A stretch of DNA of 64,000 nt from an uncultured Marinomonas sp. (lineage in GTDB: Bacteria > Pseudomonadota > Gammaproteobacteria > Pseudomonadales > Marinomonadaceae): NCBI GenBank assembly GCA_947493575.1, contig CANLRQ010000013.1, forward strand, positions 24,374 to 88,373. Direction: 5' to 3'. The notes under the pieces were generated by a model, which saw only the letters and a program-made list of their open reading frames with translations, was not told the origin of the DNA and searched no databases. The position numbers and the translations under genes are program-made. This document shows positions 7,517 through 15,437 of the stretch, in pieces (the stretch's first letter is position 1; every line of letters starts with the position of its first letter).

Positions 7517-9565
7517 TTAATTCACCATCACTATTGCGCCTTTGACGGTCGTTTGTCCACTGGCGGACAATTCCGCCATTGCGCTACCTTTAACCGTTGC
7601 TTTCACATCACCTTGTAACGTTGCATTCAAGCCTTTCGCGGTCAACGCATTTCCTGCTTTCATACTTAAATTAACGCCCGCAGTAAAACTCATATTACCA
7701 TCTGATTTAAAGCTAATTGGATTGGCTTTTAGGGAGAAACTCCCACCTTTGAGAGACAAAGAAGATGATCCTGAAATATTCACCGTTTTACTGGAAATAT
7801 CGATTTTCGAATCCGTCATGACAATTTCACTACCACCAACCACGAGTGTAAGCTTATCAGTCGCTTTCAAAGTAATGGTCTTGCTTTCATCAGAAATCGA
7901 ATCAGTCGCTTTAAGAGAGTATTTTTTATCTGACTTCAACGTGATGTTTTCTTTTGCCGTTAAAGAATAATTTACATCCGTCTTATCAGTAATACTTTTT
8001 AAAACAGTGGTTTTCTTTTCTCCATCAACAGTCTCAGTATGATCATTCACGACTTCATGTAAAAAATCTTTTGCTGCATGCATGTAAAAGGATTCACTGT
8101 CCTTTTTATCATCAAAACGCAGCTCATTCGATTCGCCTTTTAGCTTGGTTTTAAAGCCAGTTTGCGTTGTGTTGGCTGTTGCATAAGGCGGTTTATGAGT
8201 ACTGTTATAAACACTTGAAACAACAACAGGCTGATCTGGGTCGCCATTGATAAAGCTTACTAATACTTCATGACCCGCTCTCGGTAAAAACTGGAAACCA
8301 TACCCAGTACCTGCCATTGCTTGCGCAACTCGAACCCAGCAACTTGTTTTATCGCCTGTTTCTGAATCCCAGTGGAATTTTATTTTAACTCTGCCAGCAT
8401 TATCACAAGCAGGCTCATCATCTTTTTTCCCGGAAACAACCGCTGTTTGCAACCCATGCAGTACAGGCTTTTCAATTTCAGTTGGATAAAAAACTTGATC
8501 TTCTGGAACACATACAAATGCCGTTTTTCGCTCAAACTTATTATCGTCGGTCATCTCAAATAAAGCGGTAATTTCAGAAACAAGGAATGAACCTTCATCG
8601 CTCTTCTCCGGATTTGCATTCATTTTCAAATAATGACCAACAGCTAAAGACAAGGAGCTTGTTTCTCCATAAGTTCGATAATACTCACTTTCCATTTGAG
8701 CTTTTTGGATCGTTACCAAAGATGAAGCAAGATCAGTATATTTCCCCGTTCCACTAGCGGAAGGGTAACGATATTGCTTTAATTTGGTATTCCCAGAAAT
8801 TGTATTTTTTAACAGTTTTGGTTTACTGGAAATCAATTTAGATTGATTATAGTCAAAATTGGCTATGTCTAATGAGGCACTGTGGTAATTCCTTTGACTT
8901 TCCCAGCTAGTGACAATCTCATAATCACCCGTTCGTCCTATAAAATGATCAAGTGTAGTCAAACCATCCTGTGCAAAAGGTTTGGATGCATCTTGTAGAA
9001 ATAGCTTAGACGCTTGTGCACCTTTCCCATAATAAAAATGCACACCCTCTTCAGCTAACAAACGCAAAACAAACTCTAAGTCCGTTTCATTAAATTGTAT
9101 GCAGTACTCTCTTTTAGTTGAGGGCATGCTTTTTATCGTATACTGGCCTTTAAATCCCAACTCATCAAAAATAGAGGTAACAATGTTTTGCACTGACTCC
9201 TCTTGAAAGACACGATATTGTTTACTGTACGCTAATAGAGCTATCCAAGGTTTAATAATCAAAACCATACTGGAATAAGTAGAATCCATTTGCTGAGTTA
9301 AACTTTTTGAGGATATAACATAGCCTTGGAACACTCGATTTGCACTACGTCCAGCGCCAACCGAGTCATACACCTCACAGTCTACTTTCGTGCCGATCCA
9401 ATCATTAGGTGAACTGACCGTTGTTAATACATGAGCTTCTATCCTAGAAATCCCACTAACGCACTCCTCAACCGCCAACTTGGTGCAAACAAATTCATTG
9501 TTAGCATCGTCTTTAAGAACCAAGTTGCTGTTTTCTGGGTTAACCAGTTGATTCATATTCGGCAT
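7517..9565 (-). CDS. vgrG: T6SS spike protein VgrG (TssI)
   Basis: A 682-residue VgrG, trimeric spike at the tip of the Hcp tube. Domains in order are a gp27-like base with the SRIEAHVLT and REYCIQFNETDLEFVLRLLAEEGVHFYY landmarks (to about 380), a gp5-type OB fold (GRVKIKFHWDSETGDKTSCWVR, GYGFQFLPRAGHEVLVSF, GDPDQPVVVSSVYN, about 395-470), and a C-terminal repetitive beta-helix of short S/T/K-rich strands. It ends without an effector extension. The start lies only 43 bp after the upstream binding-protein gene, with no terminator between, so read-through from that operon into the T6SS genes is possible. Confidence 0.95.
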   Translation of the reverse strand: MPNMNQLVNPENSNLVLKDDANNEFVCTKLAVEECVSGISRIEAHVLTTVSSPNDWIGTKVDCEVYDSVGAGRSANRVFQGYVISSKSLTQQMDSTYSSMVLIIKPWIALLAYSKQYRVFQEESVQNIVTSIFDELGFKGQYTIKSMPSTKREYCIQFNETDLEFVLRLLAEEGVHFYYGKGAQASKLFLQDASKPFAQDGLTTLDHFIGRTGDYEIVTSWESQRNYHSASLDIANFDYNQSKLISSKPKLLKNTISGNTKLKQYRYPSASGTGKYTDLASSLVTIQKAQMESEYYRTYGETSSLSLAVGHYLKMNANPEKSDEGSFLVSEITALFEMTDDNKFERKTAFVCVPEDQVFYPTEIEKPVLHGLQTAVVSGKKDDEPACDNAGRVKIKFHWDSETGDKTSCWVRVAQAMAGTGYGFQFLPRAGHEVLVSFINGDPDQPVVVSSVYNSTHKPPYATANTTQTGFKTKLKGESNELRFDDKKDSESFYMHAAKDFLHEVVNDHTETVDGEKKTTVLKSITDKTDVNYSLTAKENITLKSDKKYSLKATDSISDESKTITLKATDKLTLVVGGSEIVMTDSKIDISSKTVNISGSSSLSLKGGSFSLKANPISFKSDGNMSFTAGVNLSMKAGNALTAKGLNATLQGDVKATVKGSAMAELSASGQTTVKGAIVMVN

Positions 9566-9608
9566 AAAGAGTCCAAAATTAAAAACGTCCCATCAAAGTC
9601 AATAAAGC

Positions 9609-10649
9609 TTACTTTTGCACATTCACAAGATCAGCAAAACGAATTAGCTGAATTGGTGGAAATAAATCGATGATCTTCGCTGTCGCCATATTAATTGAGA
9701 TTGAAAATTGACTTAATGACGCGACTTCCAGCTCACCGGGTACACGTCCATCCACTAATATTCTCTTTGCTTGGCTACCTGCAAAACGGCCTACTCGATA
9801 GTACTTATTTGACACAGAAATTAGTGCGTTTGAATTGGTTACCATAGAGTCATAAGCACTTGCCACAGGCACTTTGTACTTTAAAGCCGCGCCTGTAAAC
9901 TCATCTGCATGATCCAAGTTATAGGAGCTAGAGCCTACATATACCACATCAACATTCTTTTTTGATAAAGAAGACATTAAAGAGTCAAACTGATCAGGGT
10001 ACGGTTTTCCTTTTTCATCCAGCTTATACACTTCTTTAAAGAGTTCGAACTCCATATCTGTAGACAGTTTTTGCAGGTTATCCGTATTCAAAGTCGAATT
10101 TAATTCCGCTTCAGAATAAATAACACCAACACGCTCAACTGGAAAATACTCCCTCATTGCACGAATCTGCACTTCATCTGGTATTCTATTACGAATCCCT
10201 GTTACTGTTTTGCGTCCACTATTTTCATACGATTCCACTATGTTCGCCCCAATAGGGTCAGCAACAATCATAAATAAAATAGGAATATCTCCTAATTTAG
10301 TGACTTCTCCAAGCTCATCAATAGTGCCAATAACACCTTTACTAACACTGGTTCCCCATGTCACAACTAGATCGGGATTGAGAGACTTTGCTTCTTCAAC
10401 AAACCCTTCAAGCTTGCCTTTATTACGATTTGCATTACGCACAATAACATTGGCTGCAACACCTGCATCTTTCAAATAGTCTTGAAAGCCTTCGCATGCA
10501 TCTTCACAGCCACGCCATACCACCATGTAAACGGTTTTAGGCGTTTCATCTTCCTCTATTAAAGGCTCTACAGCTGTAGTATTAGCCCATGTTGATAAAG
10601 AAAAAGCATAACCCAAGAAACAAACAACATATAAAAATAATGACTTCAT
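9609..10649 (-). CDS. Periplasmic ABC-type substrate-binding protein (ABC_sub_bind family)
   Basis: A 346-residue protein with a signal peptide ending near ANTTA (residue 22-24) and a two-lobed binding fold of the ABC_sub_bind type (LNPDLVVTWGTSVSKG, IPILFMIVADPIGANIV, the TGIRN hinge, ERVGVIYSEAE, VYVGSSSYN). Members normally deliver ligands to an ABC permease, but no permease or ATPase is nearby. Its ATG overlaps the stop of the sensor-MFS gene by four bases (ATGA). It may instead present ligand to the sensor domains of the two preceding membrane proteins. The ligand is unknown. Confidence 0.85.
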   Translation of the reverse strand: MKSLFLYVVCFLGYAFSLSTWANTTAVEPLIEEDETPKTVYMVVWRGCEDACEGFQDYLKDAGVAANVIVRNANRNKGKLEGFVEEAKSLNPDLVVTWGTSVSKGVIGTIDELGEVTKLGDIPILFMIVADPIGANIVESYENSGRKTVTGIRNRIPDEVQIRAMREYFPVERVGVIYSEAELNSTLNTDNLQKLSTDMEFELFKEVYKLDEKGKPYPDQFDSLMSSLSKKNVDVVYVGSSSYNLDHADEFTGAALKYKVPVASAYDSMVTNSNALISVSNKYYRVGRFAGSQAKRILVDGRVPGELEVASLSQFSISINMATAKIIDLFPPIQLIRFADLVNVQK

Positions 10650-12781
10650 TGAGTAACCTCTTCTGCTGTATCTGTATCTTCTGATTTCCTTAAAAACAGC
10701 AACATCATAATTCCAGCAAGCACGATACCAATGCCGATAATCATCATGGTTTCACCAAAATCATAAAACGCTAATAAAGCAGCAACAATAACGGGGCCAA
10801 GCACACTACCAATCCGTTCAGACGTTCTAAGTATACCTAAAACAGTCGTTCTACCAACTTCAGGAGTATCTTCGGCCGCCTCAAGAGCGGATGCGATAAG
10901 AGGTGCTTTCAAGATAGAGTGGGCGACACCCATCAAAGCAACGGCAAGTAGAACTTTATAGAAAGATGCCTCTCCGTATAAGGAAATAAGTATTCCTCCG
11001 GATAACAAAGTACCAAGTACAACCAACTCTTTCATTTTCTTCGTTTTATCTGCAATACCAGATGCAATAGGACTCAATGGAATAATAATCAATGAATAGA
11101 TCATCATAATACGACCAATTTCAGATTGGCTGGCTTCTAAAGAAACCAAGTACAACGGAACCATAAAGTATAAGAACCCCGTTAATACAATCTTCGCAGG
11201 AATGGCACAGCAGATTACAATAGAAACAAATTTGACATTTTTCGCTAGTAACCACAGACCTGACTGACCATTTGCCGCCACTTTCTTAGGCTGAACATTC
11301 ACCGAGCCAGAGAACATTCTCCAAGCTAGAAGACCTGAGAAGGTTGCTAAAACAGCTGAAATTAAGAACACAGGTTGATAACCGATTCGGTCTGCGATAA
11401 TTGCCCCTAATGCTGTTCCACACATTGTTGCTGTCATAAGTACACCAACAAATATCGCCATGCCTTTTGCTCTATTTTCAGAGGACACAACCGCCGCAAT
11501 ATAACTCTGACAACTGATAGTAATCAGTGCATAACCAAACGCGGTAATACCGCGAGAAATTACGATGTCCATACTATCTTGGGCAAAAGCACACCCTAAA
11601 TAACCAGCAATAGCAGGAATCAGACCTAATAGGAATAATGGTTTTTGTCCCCATTTATCAACCCATTTGGCTGAGAATGGCGTAGATACAGCAATGACCA
11701 ACATGAATACAGATATTGGTAGGCCAAGCATTACATCACGTGAAATCCAATGGTTTGGCTCATAAAACTCAGCCACAAACAAAGGCATAAAGGATTTTTG
11801 CAACTCTTCCGCTAGAGAAAATACAAACAATGGAATTCGAGCATCTAAAATGTCTCCATTTTTCATACTTAACTTTGTTTGCAAATTAAAACGCTCTGCA
11901 ATTTTCTGCAAGCGTGTTTTTACTTCTTCAGTTTTTACATCATCTGTTTGATTTCCTGATACTCTAGAAAAAGTCTTAGAGAATTTTCCTTGCAGGTCTT
12001 TAGATTCTTCATTTAGCTTATCAACAAAGTGCCCGATTGAACCTCTACTAGATACCGACTCTTTTACAGAAAAGTCACCATCAACTTGTCTTTTAAGGAT
12101 TTTTTCAGACTCTTCTAATGGGCCAGATACGTAAAACATAACGACAACCATCACGACTTCAAAACACACCAATAACACAGCAACTAACACAATCGCGATA
12201 TCAAAAAACATATCTGCTAGTTGGCTACGTATAAAGTTTGAATTCAATCCAACAAACACACCACCAGCTCGTTCGTCTTGATAGTTGATGTCCATTTCAT
12301 AAATATCTTTGCTTTGAGCCTCATCAGAAAACGCCGGAATAATACCTGACAACTCTTCCTTAATAAGCTCTAATCGATCAAATAAAGAAGCGCCAAAATA
12401 AGAAACAGTTCCCGTTCCATCTGCCATATCGCGAGAATTATTTAAATTGAGTAACTCACCAGCAGAATAAAGGGGTCTATCCTCCTGAGATACAACGGCT
12501 ATAAATGTCAACTCAGGATATTTCTCTAATGTTTCCGATAGGTATTCATCCATCCCTCGAATTCGATCTAGAGGAACCCCTGATACAATGGCAAGCTCAA
12601 CGTCATCATGAATAACTTGAGAAATCGCATTTGCTTTCTTTAATATTTCAGGCTTAATTGAGAAGTTAAACTCAACCAAGGTGTACATTGCACTTAGAAT
12701 CGAAGCCAATAACGCACTAATTATCGTTACTAATATCAATCGACGATTAATTAGGCTAGCCATACTTTTTGCTTTATTCAT
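10646..12781 (-). CDS. Sensor-MFS fusion: periplasmic sensory region, HAMP-like linker and MFS transporter
   Basis: A 711-residue membrane protein with an unusual build. TM1 (about 14-36), a periplasmic region of about 155 residues, TM2 (about 193-218) and a HAMP-like stretch (219-270) resemble the front half of a chemoreceptor or histidine kinase. A charged linker leads into a 12-helix major facilitator domain from about 311 to 705, with the motif-A-like DKWGQKPLF near 375. No kinase or output domain is present, so the transporter itself seems to be the output. It overlaps the upstream sensor gene by one base (TAATG) and the downstream binding-protein gene by four. Substrate and direction are unknown. 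Confidence 0.8.
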   Translation of the reverse strand: MNKAKSMASLINRRLILVTIISALLASILSAMYTLVEFNFSIKPEILKKANAISQVIHDDVELAIVSGVPLDRIRGMDEYLSETLEKYPELTFIAVVSQEDRPLYSAGELLNLNNSRDMADGTGTVSYFGASLFDRLELIKEELSGIIPAFSDEAQSKDIYEMDINYQDERAGGVFVGLNSNFIRSQLADMFFDIAIVLVAVLLVCFEVVMVVVMFYVSGPLEESEKILKRQVDGDFSVKESVSSRGSIGHFVDKLNEESKDLQGKFSKTFSRVSGNQTDDVKTEEVKTRLQKIAERFNLQTKLSMKNGDILDARIPLFVFSLAEELQKSFMPLFVAEFYEPNHWISRDVMLGLPISVFMLVIAVSTPFSAKWVDKWGQKPLFLLGLIPAIAGYLGCAFAQDSMDIVISRGITAFGYALITISCQSYIAAVVSSENRAKGMAIFVGVLMTATMCGTALGAIIADRIGYQPVFLISAVLATFSGLLAWRMFSGSVNVQPKKVAANGQSGLWLLAKNVKFVSIVICCAIPAKIVLTGFLYFMVPLYLVSLEASQSEIGRIMMIYSLIIIPLSPIASGIADKTKKMKELVVLGTLLSGGILISLYGEASFYKVLLAVALMGVAHSILKAPLIASALEAAEDTPEVGRTTVLGILRTSERIGSVLGPVIVAALLAFYDFGETMMIIGIGIVLAGIMMLLFLRKSEDTDTAEEVTQ

Positions 12782-13578
12782 TACAGCAGTCTCCCCTTCA
12801 CTGTCGATGGCTCTTTAGACAACTCTTGAGCCTCTTCCAGTTCTTGAACGACTTGACTCTTCATCTTTTTACTTTGTTCAATTTGATCAGCAAAGACCGA
12901 GGAAATGCTGCCTTTTACCACCAGCGGTGTTTCTTCTTCCCTACCATCAGAGTGAACTTGAATAAGTCTAATGATATTTGTCACATCACCAAAGCCAAAT
13001 TGAATAATTAACAAGACAATTAAAGCAAAAAATAAAAATATAAAAATTGTCATTTCAAGTAGATGCAATTGCACATAGGAATAAATCCCAAAGAACGACG
13101 ATTTATCGTAAGTAATAATCACACTGCCAATAAGGCTATCAAAGCCATCAAATAGCTGCATTCCACTGTATAGATAAAGGTCGGTACTGAGATTCCAGTT
13201 TTTATCAGAAGACTTAAGAGCTCGCCGACTGACTTCGCTATTAGGAAATAATGAAGCGGAAGCACGATCTGTTGAGAAAATAACTTTACCTTGTAAATCA
13301 ATCACATCAATACTAGTAACGTTTTTATCTCTTTGTTTTGCTTTCTCCATTAAATCTGACACATTATTTGCAGACTTAAGAGGAATCCCTAAACGATCGG
13401 CCTTGAGAATAGAGGTTTCTAAAGAGGAAGAAATAACATCTAATTTAGATGAAACAACATTCGACATCAAACTGTCGAATTTCATAAAATTCATTAAATA
13501 AAGAAGGCTTAGAACTGCAATTAAAATCATCCATACTGTAATCACTAACCTGAGATGAACCTCAAAAAATGCTTTCAT
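12781..13578 (-). CDS. Two-helix membrane sensor protein with periplasmic domain, no output domain
   Basis: A 265-residue protein with TM1 (about 9-31), a periplasmic Cache/PDC-like region of about 135 residues (SIDVIDLQGKVIFSTD, then GSVIITYD), TM2 (about 172-196) and a short cytoplasmic HAMP/coiled-coil tail. The layout parallels the N-terminal 270 residues of the next gene, suggesting a paired or heteromeric receptor. No kinase, methyl-accepting or cyclase domain follows. The longer frame from 13635 is rejected because the ATG at 13578 has AAGG eight bases upstream and yields a normal N-terminus. Confidence 0.7.
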   Translation of the reverse strand: MKAFFEVHLRLVITVWMILIAVLSLLYLMNFMKFDSLMSNVVSSKLDVISSSLETSILKADRLGIPLKSANNVSDLMEKAKQRDKNVTSIDVIDLQGKVIFSTDRASASLFPNSEVSRRALKSSDKNWNLSTDLYLYSGMQLFDGFDSLIGSVIITYDKSSFFGIYSYVQLHLLEMTIFIFLFFALIVLLIIQFGFGDVTNIIRLIQVHSDGREEETPLVVKGSISSVFADQIEQSKKMKSQVVQELEEAQELSKEPSTVKGRLL

Positions 13579-13931
13579 GTTTACAACCTTACAAAACAAA
13601 CGACATTCGCACACATTTTGTGCAAAAAAATGCATTCAAATTAACCAAATAGGTAATAAAGAAGGAAAAAATGAGTACAACATCATTACCATAACTGATT
13701 TGAGGTATTTTGATAAGACAGCACTGAAAACAATAAGGGGAAATTATCTCACCCTTCCTAGGAACAAGCCTCCAACGACCTTATTATTCACTGCTTATAT
13801 TCAAAAACAGCAAACCTTTTACTAAGAATAGATGACCTATCCAATATTACACTTTTTATCATCAATTAAAAATCGAAGATAGAACATCATCTTACACGAA
13901 AGCCTATTACAGTAGTACTAGAGTCCTGACA
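13579..13931. other. Intergenic region between dctD-like gene and sensor operon
   Basis: About 350 bp of AT-rich sequence with no convincing gene. An 82-codon frame on the plus strand has no ribosome-binding site and no recognisable protein. I looked for a sigma-54 promoter (GG-N10-GC) pointing at the sensor operon and found none with correct spacing. Confidence 0.5.
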
Positions 13932-15287
13932 CTATTTATAAATAGTTTTATCAAGTTCATATTTACGCATCTTGTCATATAAGGTTTTACGGGGCAGACC
14001 TAATGCCTCCATGGTTCCTTTAATCGACCCTTTTTGACGTAGCAACTCTTGCTCTAACAATGTTTTTTCAAAACGTTCTACTTGCTCAGGTAATGTCATC
14101 ACACCAGGGTTGGTTTCATTTATGATAATTTCATCGAACTCAAACGAACCGCTTTCCCCCATAAGTATGTAGCGTTCAGCAAGGTTTCTTAATTCGCGCA
14201 CATTACCTGGCCAATCATAAGTTAATAAACTGTGCATTCTTGATGCAGATAAAGGATGCGATTCACGTTTATATTGTGCGGTTGCGACCAAACAAAAATG
14301 CTGCCATAACAATGAGATATCGCTTACTCTTTCACGCAAAGGAGGAATGTCAACACGCACTACATTCAGTCGATAATATAAATCCTCCCTGAATCCCCCA
14401 GCCTCACTTAATTGTTTTAAGTCCACTTTTGTTGCGGCCAGAATTCTTAAGTTTAAATCGATGGCATCATTCGAGCCCAAACGCTCTATTTTTCGATCTT
14501 CAAGCACACGCAATAAACGGATTTGCATGCTCATAGGCATGCTTTCAATTTCATCTAAAAACAGGGTGCCATGATTTGCATGTTCGAGTTTCCCTATACG
14601 CTGCTGCTTAGCATCCGTAAATGCGCCCTTTTCATGGCCAAACAACTCACTTTCCATCATGGATTCAGGAACGGCTCCACAATTAATTGCCACGAATTGA
14701 GACGTTCGACGAGTACTGTGCTCATGTATATAACGAGCAACCAACTCTTTTCCTGTGCCTGTCTCACCAAAAATCATAATATCCGCAGCCGTATCAGCCA
14801 CATGTACCAGAACACTTCGTAACTTATGAATACTTGGAGTATTACCTATGATTCTAGGGCCGGGAGCATTTTGAGCGGCAAGCTCTAACCGTAAATTACG
14901 ATTTTCAAGCAGTAACCTACGCTTTTCCATGGCACGGTGAACTACATCAAGAAATTCATTATTAGAAAAGGGCTTTTCTATGAAATCATACACACCTTGA
15001 CGGATTGCATTAACCGCCATACTGATGTCACCGTGACCGGTAATCAATATCACAGGTATTTCTTCATCCACCCGTTTAATATCATCAAATAATGACAAAC
15101 CGCTTTGTCCGGGTAGATTAATGTCACTAACGATAACACCAGCAAAATTTGTCGAGAGCTTATTGATCACCCCTTCTGCGCTTGAGAATTCATGCACAGA
15201 AAAGTCATCTAACTCCAACGTCTGAGCAATGGCCATGCGAACAGAACTTTCATCATCAATCAGTATTACTTCACCAGAACCCGTCAT
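13932..15287 (-). CDS. Sigma-54-dependent response regulator, DctD type
   Basis: A 451-residue NtrC-family activator. The receiver domain has acidic residues D11/D12 and the phosphorylation site Asp55. The AAA+ domain has Walker A GETGTGKE (174-181), Walker B TLFLDEIE (241-248) and the sigma-54 contact loop GAFTDA (221-226), where GAFTGA is standard. A Fis-type helix-turn-helix closes the protein (KGTMEALGLPRKTLYDKM). It is paired with the DctB-like kinase immediately upstream. DctBD controls C4-dicarboxylate uptake in other bacteria; no dctPQM or dctA gene is visible here, so the target is unproven. Confidence 0.9.
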   Translation of the reverse strand: MTGSGEVILIDDESSVRMAIAQTLELDDFSVHEFSSAEGVINKLSTNFAGVIVSDINLPGQSGLSLFDDIKRVDEEIPVILITGHGDISMAVNAIRQGVYDFIEKPFSNNEFLDVVHRAMEKRRLLLENRNLRLELAAQNAPGPRIIGNTPSIHKLRSVLVHVADTAADIMIFGETGTGKELVARYIHEHSTRRTSQFVAINCGAVPESMMESELFGHEKGAFTDAKQQRIGKLEHANHGTLFLDEIESMPMSMQIRLLRVLEDRKIERLGSNDAIDLNLRILAATKVDLKQLSEAGGFREDLYYRLNVVRVDIPPLRERVSDISLLWQHFCLVATAQYKRESHPLSASRMHSLLTYDWPGNVRELRNLAERYILMGESGSFEFDEIIINETNPGVMTLPEQVERFEKTLLEQELLRQKGSIKGTMEALGLPRKTLYDKMRKYELDKTIYK

Positions 15288-15333
15288 TGTGTATTTTCCT
15301 TAAAGTTTGAACACCTTCTTTACATTCACTTAG

Positions 15334-15437
15334 GGAAGAGCATCTCGAAAATAGGCAGGCTATTCTCATTCGATACTCGCCTCGAATAGCAAACTTTTAT
15401 CCACATGCTGAGGCAAGAGGACTTGTTCGCACCATCC
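15334..15437. mobile_element. Family 1 MITE copy A (IS5-type ends)
   Basis: A 104-bp element with degenerate left end GGAAGAGCATCTCG and right end GGACTTGTTCGCACCATCC. It is flanked by TTAG and CTAG, matching the YTAR target of IS5-type transposition. The TAG stop codon of the dctB-like gene lies inside the right flank (CTAG). The interior matches the left third of copy B in inverted orientation (CTCGCCTCGAATAGC, TCCACATGCTGAGGCA). Confidence 0.75.

Noticed and set aside
12769..13011. Plus-strand frame across the sensor/sensor-MFS junction
   Set aside because: Shadow of two well-supported overlapping membrane genes on the other strand.
13577..13825. 82-codon plus-strand frame upstream of the sensor operon
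   Set aside because: No ribosome-binding site, no family similarity, and it overlaps the start region of the opposite gene.
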